Of a DNA stretch of 64,000 bases, positions 58,001 through 64,000 are shown one piece after another; positions within the stretch are counted from its first letter, which is position 1, and each line of letters begins with the position of its first letter. The stretch covers positions 120,665 through 184,664 of the forward strand of contig VXAA01003919.1 of the NCBI GenBank assembly GCA_013399115.1, written 5' to 3'. This DNA comes from Anseranas semipalmata. Taxonomy: Eukaryota; Chordata; Aves; Anseriformes; Anseranatidae. The position numbers and the translations under genes were made by a program. The notes under the pieces are model-generated. The model ran no database searches. It was not told where the DNA came from and worked only from the letters and a program-made list of their open reading frames with translations.

Positions 58001-61000
58001 AAACTCTTGGTATCATCACTGGCATGGACAAGCAAGCTGTCAAGCTTCCAGCTTGAAGAGAGGGCTAGGGGCCAGAACAAATGAATGCTGTGTTGCAGGC
58101 TAACAGCCCACACCCAATAGTCACTAGAATTCAAAAATACACAACCACTGTGAGCTGATAAAAAGCTCTGTAAGATGAGCAAAAGCAGAACTCACTTGTA
58201 ATGCCGTATTACAAAGCAGAGACGAAAATGAAGGAGAAAATAGAAATAAATTAATACTGAAGTACCTCTCTCAGTCTGTGGTCAGAATTGCATTAAAAGC
58301 TCTCGGAAATGACAAGGATGCATTTCAGAACTCAGAATAAATAACATTTTAAAAGACCAAACCACAATCAGCTCAGAAAAGGGAAGAACAAGAACTGGAA
58401 TTTTTTCTCCACTGCACACAGATTTTACTTATCTTAGAGTCAAAAAGAAAAGAAAGCTGAGAGCCACTGGTGAAAGAAGTTGGAAGTTAGAAACCTGAAG
58501 TACTTAGTTCTTGGAGTGTAGTTTAGCACAGTAGCAGGCCTTCTTTAGTGAGTGATATTGAACGGTCAGTAACATGCTTTGTGAACACTGAATAGTGCAG
58601 ACCTATTTTTACTGCCGTTTAGGAAAGTATTCATGACCTGTTAAAGACTTCTATTTAGAAATATGTTGTGCAGTCCTATGTCCCCTGAAGGTGAGTTTTC
58701 TGAAATTTATAGAATGTTTATGTAATTAAATACATAAATCTAAAAAGCATGTTCCTTGTAATACTGCTGAGAGTAGAACTGCCTTTCTAGAAAGAAAAGT
58801 AGAACCAAAGTCTGAAAGTAATTAATACATATGCATAATTATCAATGCAATCTCCTTTTGCAAAGTGTTTATTACAGATCTTTATATATACAATATATGT
58901 GCACACATGTGCCTATATAAAGTATGTGGAAACATGCATTCCAAATTACAGGTGTTTCAGACAATTTGAATTAACGAAATTACTTGTGTATCCAGTGTAT
59001 ATCCGTTTCCAAACTGGTATTAACACAAATAACACAGAGGATTAGCACACTAGTGAAGACACAGAAACATCTGAATGGGCATTCTAGAAAGCAGCAAGTG
59101 AAATACTACATTGGCATCACTCACTGTCCTTCAGGGCCTACAGGGCCTACAGGCATGTACTACTACAGGACAACTACAGGTTGCATACTGACCTTCTCTG
59201 CTGCATCCTCTCCTCCTCTGGTACTCTGAATGAATAGCGGCGCTTGTTGTTGATGTTTCGAACCATTTGCTTCCGGCTGTTATCTGATGTCTCAGGAACT
59301 ACCAGCTCATCGCCCTCTGGAATCAATACAAAAATGATCCAGTGGGACACTTCATTAGGTATTCACGGAATCTGAATTCCAAGACATTTTCTCTTTCTGC
59401 TTTTGCTAGTGTAGTACACCACCCATTTCCCATCAAGCCTGAGTAAATGCTCCTTGATTTAGGGGTCTTCTTGGTCACTATCTACTCTGTTACACAAAAG
59501 CAGACTTAACCCTTCTTCACACACAAGCTGCCACAACAGTATTTCTCAAAATAACATCCATTAATTCTTTCAAACAAAACCTTTGTCTTCCCTTTTCAAG
59601 GAAAACATTCTTGAAAAATCTTCACAGTATATAACATACTTTCACACATGAACAAACCTACAAGGTTTCTTCTCACAGTGAAGAGCCAAGAGTTTGGAAA
59701 CATTTAAATGGACAGGAAAGGATCTCAGTCCTCTCAAACTTTCTTTGGTAGTTCTCACTGAAAGTCACTAGAACAGTCTTGTTTTGACAGTCATCTGGAA
59801 ACTCAATGCAAGATTCTGTTTCATTCATTCCCTGATATATTTGAACTCTGATATCTTTTGGTGCAACTGTAGGAAGAGGGAAGATTTTTTCCACATGTGT
59901 AGGTCTGGCCAAGGCATCATTAATAAAGACATGAAAAGTACAGCAATGATAATCATACAACAGGAACATTATTTTGAATGAATGCTGCAGCTGCTCTGTC
60001 CTGTTTTGTACATATGGAGACTAAAGTTAACACTTAATTATCTTGAACATATCCAACACCTACTGCTGACCACCAGAACAGTTTTTGTATGGAACTGGAA
60101 TCTTTTTTTCCTTAAGATCAACTGCAGATTTCATGAAATGTCCACCATATTGTTCCTCTCTATGACTGCCACTCCTTTTGCACTAATTTGCTAGCAGACA
60201 ATTTAAATAAACAATGAAACACAGTCAACGGCAGTAAACATTTCTTGAGTGTTTATTTCCACTGTTTTCAGAATAGTTGCTAAAATATATAGCTTCTGAT
60301 TGCTAAAACAATGCACAGAGTACATCCTCTCTCCACCTAAAAGCTTAAAGAAGAAAAAAAAACCCCAAAACTAAAGCACATTACTCAGGAACATGCTTAT
60401 GAAGTGGGCTCCAACAAAGAAAAAAGGCCAAGAAGACTCATAACAAAAATTTAATTCTGAAGCTAACACTTTGGCATACAATCATACAAGGCCCTAATAA
60501 GAAGTTATGAATATATAGTATTATATTGCTATATTGTTTTCTGATCCTTGGAAAAGATTTCTTTAGGTCAAGTATAATACTAATTTCAGTCCAGCACTGC
60601 CAAGATCATTCTTAAAGCCTTAAATTGTGCAGGTAGTTTTAGATGGTGTTTTGGCAGGTGATCCCAGATTTGGGGGAGCAACTAGTCATTCTCTTTTTTA
60701 TTTCCAGACTTTTTAAAGTTTTCACTGAATATTCAAAAGGAAAAAAGGAAAAATCAGGCTACCTGCCTACCACATATCTGTCTCATTGCAATCATTGTGG
60801 AATATATAAGCATGGCTTTCTCCCAAACCAAGCATACATACATTTGAGAGATCACTTTCTACAATGCATGGATTTAGGCCAAAGAAGAATGCTCTTTCTA
60901 AACAAAAAGTTGCTTGATAAAAATCAGCTCCTCTTTACTTACCTGCCATTTTGTTTTTGAAATATATTAATCTAATTGTCTCCAATCCTAAAAGGTTGAG

Positions 61001-61027
61001 TGATCCTTCTGTATTCAAGGGTCGTAC
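42967..61027 (-). CDS. CDC42BPA: CDC42BPA (MRCK-alpha), C-terminal 244 residues in six exons; 5' part outside window
   Basis: In transcript order the exons are 61027-60943, 59316-59193, 57874-57757, 46038-45921, 44995-44838 and 43098-42967. Together they give 735 nt with consistent phases and a TGA stop. The product ends the CNH domain ([17 protein letters not shown]), then has a basic linker ([20 protein letters not shown]), the CRIB motif [18 protein letters not shown] that binds GTP-loaded CDC42/RAC, and a long Ser-rich tail ([20 protein letters not shown]). Family knowledge: MRCK-alpha is a large cytoplasmic Ser/Thr kinase acting with CDC42 on actomyosin; kinase, coiled-coil, C1 and PH domains are upstream and not in the window. 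The paralogue CDC42BPB is less likely given the tail sequence and the COQ8A neighbour. Confidence 0.97.
43099..44837 (-). other. CDC42BPA: CDC42BPA intron with CR1 copy
   Basis: Holds a minus-strand CR1 (44096-44640) and a perfect 21-nt palindrome (43861-43881). Confidence 0.85.
44096..44640 (-). mobile_element. CR1 LINE 3' fragment
   Basis: Begins at the tail AGAATCATAGAATCACCTAGG, then TTGGAAAAGACCTTCAAGAT, and runs through the conserved CR1 C-terminal region (AGTGAGGGATCCAAAACTGA in a plus-strand reading) before being 5' truncated near 44640. It is inserted in the same orientation as CDC42BPA. Confidence 0.92.
44838..44995 (-). CDS. CDC42BPA: CDC42BPA exon: Ser-rich tail
   Basis: 158 nt, phase 1 in and 0 out; donor GAG|GTGAGTG, acceptor TGTTTTAG. 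Encodes [19 protein letters not shown] and [19 protein letters not shown], matching the MRCK-alpha tail. Confidence 0.96.
44996..45920 (-). other. CDC42BPA: CDC42BPA intron
   Basis: About 0.9 kb, no recognised feature. Confidence 0.8.
45921..46038 (-). CDS. CDC42BPA: CDC42BPA exon: tail after CRIB
   Basis: 118 nt, phase 0 in and 1 out; donor A|GTAAGC, acceptor CATTGCAG. Encodes [20 protein letters not shown] and [14 protein letters not shown]. Confidence 0.96.
46544..46617 (+). repeat. Tandem duplication, 39-bp period
   Basis: A 35-bp unit beginning AGCATTTCTCCAGA occurs at 46544-46578 and 46583-46617, with two differences. Confidence 0.9.
49830..49950 (+). mobile_element. Degenerate CR1 3' tail remnant
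   Basis: CAACCCAGGCCATTCTATGAT followed by repeated TCTATGATCAAG units looks like a short plus-strand CR1 3' end with its tail repeats expanded. The left limit is uncertain. Confidence 0.5.
50466..50990 (-). mobile_element. CR1 LINE 3' fragment
   Basis: Tail AGAATCATAGAATCATAGAA at the left, then GTTGGAAGGGACCCATAAGG, and a coding remnant on the minus strand with [20 protein letters not shown] and [10 protein letters not shown], the CR1 ORF2 C-terminus. It is 5' truncated near 50990. Confidence 0.93.
54693..54770 (+). repeat. AT-rich low-complexity tract
   Basis: TATATA, CATA and AAATA units over about 75 bp in a CDC42BPA intron. Confidence 0.85.
56442..56465 (+). repeat. (CA)n microsatellite
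   Basis: About ten CA units, one interrupted by a T. Confidence 0.9.
57757..57874 (-). CDS. CDC42BPA: CDC42BPA exon: CRIB motif
   Basis: 118 nt, phase 2 in and 0 out; donor ATG|GTAAGT, acceptor CTCTTCCAG. Encodes [12 protein letters not shown] and the CRIB consensus [16 protein letters not shown] (I-S-x-P-x-x-F-x-H-x-x-H-x-G), the CDC42/RAC-binding site. Confidence 0.97.
57875..59192 (-). other. CDC42BPA: CDC42BPA intron
   Basis: About 1.3 kb, no recognised feature. Confidence 0.8.
59193..59316 (-). CDS. CDC42BPA: CDC42BPA exon: basic linker before CRIB
   Basis: 124 nt, phase 1 in and 2 out; donor AAG|GTCAGT, acceptor TTGATTCCAG. Encodes [19 protein letters not shown] and [20 protein letters not shown]. 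Confidence 0.97.
59317..60942 (-). other. CDC42BPA: CDC42BPA intron with a possible cassette exon
   Basis: About 1.6 kb. It contains an open, splice-site-flanked segment at 59759-59866 described separately. Nothing else was recognised. Confidence 0.8.
59759..59866 (-). other. Possible in-frame cassette exon of CDC42BPA (unproven)
   Basis: On the minus strand a pyrimidine-rich acceptor (ATCTTCCCTCTTCCTACAG) is followed by 108 open nt and then a donor-like A|GTGAGAAC. The segment starts in phase 1 and ends in phase 1. It therefore fits exactly between exons 61027-60943 and 59316-59193 and would add 36 residues (starting [16 protein letters not shown]) with a Lys replacing Glu at the second join. 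The peptide has two Cys and an NKT sequon, and I do not recognise it. The constitutive MRCK-alpha protein lacks it, so it may be alternative, tissue-specific, a fossil exon or chance. Confidence 0.35.
60943..61027 (-). CDS. CDC42BPA: CDC42BPA exon: end of CNH domain
   Basis: 85 nt, phase 0 in and 1 out; donor G|GTAAGT, acceptor TTGTTTCAG. Encodes [20 protein letters not shown] then IYFKNKMA, the last strand of the citron-homology domain. Confidence 0.97.
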
Positions 61028-61609
61028 CTGAAACAAGGAAAATCAGTCTTTAATTGTAACTCATATTTATATGGTGCATCTTATTCTGAAAGTTCCAAAG
61101 AGCATTATAAACTTTATAAAAGAAGCACTGTTATAAAGCCAACCAGGGAGCAGAACAGTGTAATTGGCCAAAGCAAAGCCTACTCCACAGAAGAAATACA
61201 GGCTGGAGGAAGCAGCTTCCAATGACATATGCCTTTTCTCAGAAGTAACAATTGTGAGTCATTATAGCCACAAAGCAGAGGAAAGGACAATTTTAGATTT
61301 TAAACTTCTGTTTGGAGATCCAGCACACAGGCAGCTGCCTAAAATTCCACTTAAAGGCCTAGGCTTAACAACATTCCTACCAGCATTTAAACAAATAGTT
61401 CCATATGAAGTCTACTTCATGTAACAACACAGTTTGTCTATCAGATGCACAAAGCACTGAGCTTTTATTTTGTGTTAATATCATGTCACAATTACGCTTT
61501 GTGACTTAAGAGTATATACAGATTGCTAAAACCTACTGATATTTCTGATCTAAAGCTTTGTGAAGAAAAAAATAAGTTCCATTCTCCAAATAATCTGTTA
61601 ATTGTTAGA

Positions 61610-61777
61610 AACAACCCCTTTTTCCCTTTCTTTTTACCCTCTTCCTTTCCCTTCCCCCCTTCCTTTCTTTCTTTTTTCACCCTTCCTTTCCCCTTCCCCC
61701 CTTCCTTTCCCATTTTCCTTTCCTGTTATCCTTTCCATTTCCATTTTCCTTTCTCCTTTCCTTTCCATTTTCCTTTC
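61610..61777 (+). repeat. Pyrimidine-rich (CCTTTCC)n tract
   Basis: About 165 bp made almost only of C and T with CCTTTCC/CCATTTTCC units, directly abutting a CR1 3' tail. It could be an expanded simple repeat at the insertion site. Confidence 0.85.
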
Positions 61778-62015
61778 ACAGAATCACAGAATGGTTGAAG
61801 TTGGGAGGGACCTCTGGAGAGCATCTGGTCCAACCTCCCTGCTCAAGCAGGGTGTCCTAGAGCATGTTGCATAGGATCATGTCCAGGTGGGTTCTGAATA
61901 TATCCAAGGAGGGAGACTCCACAGCCTCTCTGGGCAACCTGTGCCAGGGCTCTGTCATGCTCACAGTAAAGAAGTCTTTCCTCGTGTTCAGATGGAACTT
62001 CCTGTGTTTCAGTTT
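61778..62015 (-). mobile_element. CR1 LINE 3' fragment (first of three)
   Basis: Tail CAGAATCACAGAATGGTTGAAG, then GGGAGGGACCTCTGGAGAGC. It reads leftward and is cut at about 62015, where another CR1 tail begins. Confidence 0.92.
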
Positions 62016-63180
62016 AATAGAATCATAGAATGGTTTGGGTTGGAAGGGACTCTTCAGGATCATCTAATTTCAACCCCCCTGCCATGGACTGGGACACCTT
62101 CCACTAAACCAGGTTGCCCAAAGCCCTGTCCAACCTGGCCTTGAACACTTCCAGGAATGGGGCATCCACAACTTCTCTGGGCAACCTGGTCCAGTGCCTC
62201 ACTACCCTCTTAGTGAAGAATTTCTTCCTTATACCTAATCTATGTTCTTTTAGTTGAAAGCCATTACTCCTTGTCTCATCACTACACTCCCTGATAAAAG
62301 AGTCCCTCTCCAGCTTTCTTGTAGGCCCCTTTAGGTACCGGAAGGCTGCCATAAGGTCTCCCCAGAGCCTTCTCTTGTCCAGGCTGAACAACCCCAACTC
62401 TCTCAGCCTGTCCTCATAAGAGAGATGTTCCAGCCCTCTGATCATCCTCGTGGCCCTCCTCTGGACTTGCTCTAATAGGTCCATATCCTTCTTATGTTGG
62501 GGGCCCTAGAGCTGAATGCAGTACTCCAGGTGGGGTCTCATGAGAGCAGAGTAGAGGGGGAGAATCACCTCCCTTGACCTGCTGGTCATGCTTCTTTTGA
62601 TGCAGCCCAGGATACGGTTGGCTTTCTGGGCTGCAAGCACTCATTGCCAGCTCATGTTGAGTTTTTCATCCACCAACACCCCCAAGTCCTTCTCCTCAGA
62701 GTTGCTCTCAATCCATTCTCCACCCAGCCTGTGTTTGTGCTTGGGATTGCCCCAACCCAGGTGCAGGACCTTGCACTTGGCCTTGTTGAACTTCATGAGG
62801 TTCACATGAGCCCACCTCTCAAGCCTGTCTAGGTCTCTCTGCATGGCATCCTTTCCCTCCAGTGTGTTGACTGCACCACACAGCTTGGTGTCGTTGGCAA
62901 ACTTGCTGAGGTTGCATTTGATCCCACTGTCCATGTTGCTGACAAGGTTGTTAAACAGCGCCCGTCCTAATACCAATCCCTGAGGAACGCCACTTATCAC
63001 TGATCTCCACGTGGACATCAAGCTGTTGACCACAACTGTTTGAGTGCAACCATCCAGCCAATTCCTTACCCACTGAGTGGTCCATCTGTCAAATCCATGT
63101 CTCTCCAATTTAGAGACAAGGATATTGTGCAGGACAGTGTCAAATGCTTTGCACAAGTCCAGGTAGATGTCAGTTGCTCA
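62016..63180 (-). mobile_element. CR1 LINE with reverse transcriptase C-terminal half (second of three)
   Basis: Starts at the tail TAGAATCATAGAATGGTTTGGG. The minus strand encodes legible reverse transcriptase (63156-62641): [39 protein letters not shown] and [11 protein letters not shown], followed by LGLFSLDKRRLWGDLMAAFR in a separate open segment. The FADD box reads FAND, so a catalytic Asp is lost. It breaks off after AGGTAGATGTCAGTTGCTCA. Confidence 0.93.
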
Positions 63181-63204
63181 GATGACTAATGTCATCTATG
63201 TCAG

Positions 63205-64000
63205 TTAGATGACCGTCAATCTGTGCCTGTTGCTTCTCATCCTGTCACCAGGCACCACCAAACAGAGTCTGGCCCCATCTTATTGACACCCTCCTGTCAG
63301 ATATTTATATACATTGATAAGATCCCCTCTCAGTCTTCTCTTCCACAAGCTAAACAGGCCCAGCTCTCTCATTCTTTCCTTATAGGAAGTCGCCTAATCA
63401 TCTTCGTAGCCCTCTGCTGGACTTGCTCCAGGAGCTCCATGTCCTTCTTGTACTGGGGAGCCCAAAACTGGACACAATACTCCAGGTGTGGCCTCACCAG
63501 GGCTGAGTAGAGGGGGAGGATCACCTCCCTTGACCTGCTGGCAACACTACCCCTAATGCACCCCAGGATACCATCGGCCTTCTTGGCCACAAAGGCACAT
63601 TGCTGGCTAATGGTTAACTTGTTGTCCACTAGGACTCCCAGATTCACAGAAAATGGGTGTATGGGGTTATTCCTCCCTAGGTGTAGGACCCTGCACTTGC
63701 CTTTGTTGACCTTCATGAGGTTCCTCTCGGCCCAACTCTCCAGCTTGTCCAGGTCTCTGCATGGCAGCACAGACTTCTGGTGTATTAGCCACTCCTCCCA
63801 GTTTTATATCACCAGCAAACTTGCTGAGGGTGCACTCTGTCACTTCATCCAGGTCACTGATGAACAAGTTGTACAAGACTGGACCCAGTACTGACCCCTG
63901 GGGGACACTGCTAGCTACAGGCCTTCAACTAGAATGCATCACTGATCACAACCCTCTGAGTTCTGTCNTCATGCAGTCAGTTCTCAATCTACCTCACTGT
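63205..64000 (-). mobile_element. CR1 LINE fragment (third of three), continues off the window
   Basis: Lacks the 3' tail and joins mid-element. The minus strand reads [39 protein letters not shown] and [20 protein letters not shown], the CR1 reverse transcriptase C-terminus. A short unplaced stretch (63181-63204) separates it from the previous piece. Confidence 0.9.

Larger units (their letters stand above)
61028..64000 (-). other. CDC42BPA: CDC42BPA upstream intron, running off the window
   Basis: Holds about 0.55 kb of unique sequence, a pyrimidine tract and three CR1 pieces. No further CDC42BPA exon is visible; the next one upstream must lie right of the window. One N at 63968. Confidence 0.8.

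Noticed and set aside
61164..61424. Plus-strand 86-codon open frame near the CDC42BPA CNH exon
   Set aside because: Antisense intronic, no recognised domain, no supporting signals.
61492..61874. Pro/Phe/Ser-rich and Gly/Lys-rich open frames in the pyrimidine tract
   Set aside because: Produced by the C/T simple repeat read in different frames, not by coding sequence.

Overview
This window is vertebrate nuclear DNA, and most likely from a bird. It has long AT-leaning introns with consensus GT/AG splice sites, many CR1-type LINE fragments with the (ATTCTATGA)n-style 3' tail typical of birds, and two solo LTR-like elements of kinds I recall from avian genomes. I cannot name the species. Two single N bases (33712 and 63968) suggest a draft assembly. 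This is not a prokaryotic accessory region, and I see no operon, CRISPR array, plasmid or phage system.

The window holds parts of two convergent protein-coding genes. On the plus strand, 13 coding exons between 3086 and 34220 encode nearly all of COQ8A (ADCK3), the mitochondrial atypical kinase/ATPase of coenzyme Q biosynthesis. Every exon junction keeps frame, giving 591 residues plus a stop; roughly the first 60 residues must lie on an exon to the left of the window. The first AATAAA after the stop is at 35321. On the minus strand, six coding exons between 61027 and 42967 encode the C-terminal 244 residues of CDC42BPA (MRCK-alpha): the end of the CNH domain, the CRIB motif and the Ser-rich tail. 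A long 3' UTR without recognisable transposons runs to a likely poly(A) signal at 38209-38214. From memory, the same COQ8A-to-CDC42BPA tail-to-tail order occurs in human, which supports both calls.

Layout: 3-1063 antisense LTR in the upstream COQ8A intron; 3086-34220 COQ8A exons; 7844-8429 a second antisense LTR; 9440-11950 a minus-strand CR1 split by a younger plus-strand CR1; 34221-about 35345 COQ8A 3' UTR; about 35.3-38.2 kb intergenic spacer with a G-rich tract; 38.2-42.97 kb CDC42BPA 3' UTR; 42967-61027 CDC42BPA exons and introns with CR1 copies near 44.1 and 50.5 kb; 61.6-64 kb a pyrimidine tract and three stacked CR1 pieces in an upstream CDC42BPA intron.

The two genes are not known to share a pathway; they are neighbours by conserved synteny. 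The most interesting unexplained signal is at 59759-59866 on the minus strand. It is a 108-nt open segment with a strong 3' splice site and a consensus-like 5' splice site whose phases exactly match the flanking CDC42BPA exons, so it could be an undescribed in-frame cassette exon just before the CRIB region.
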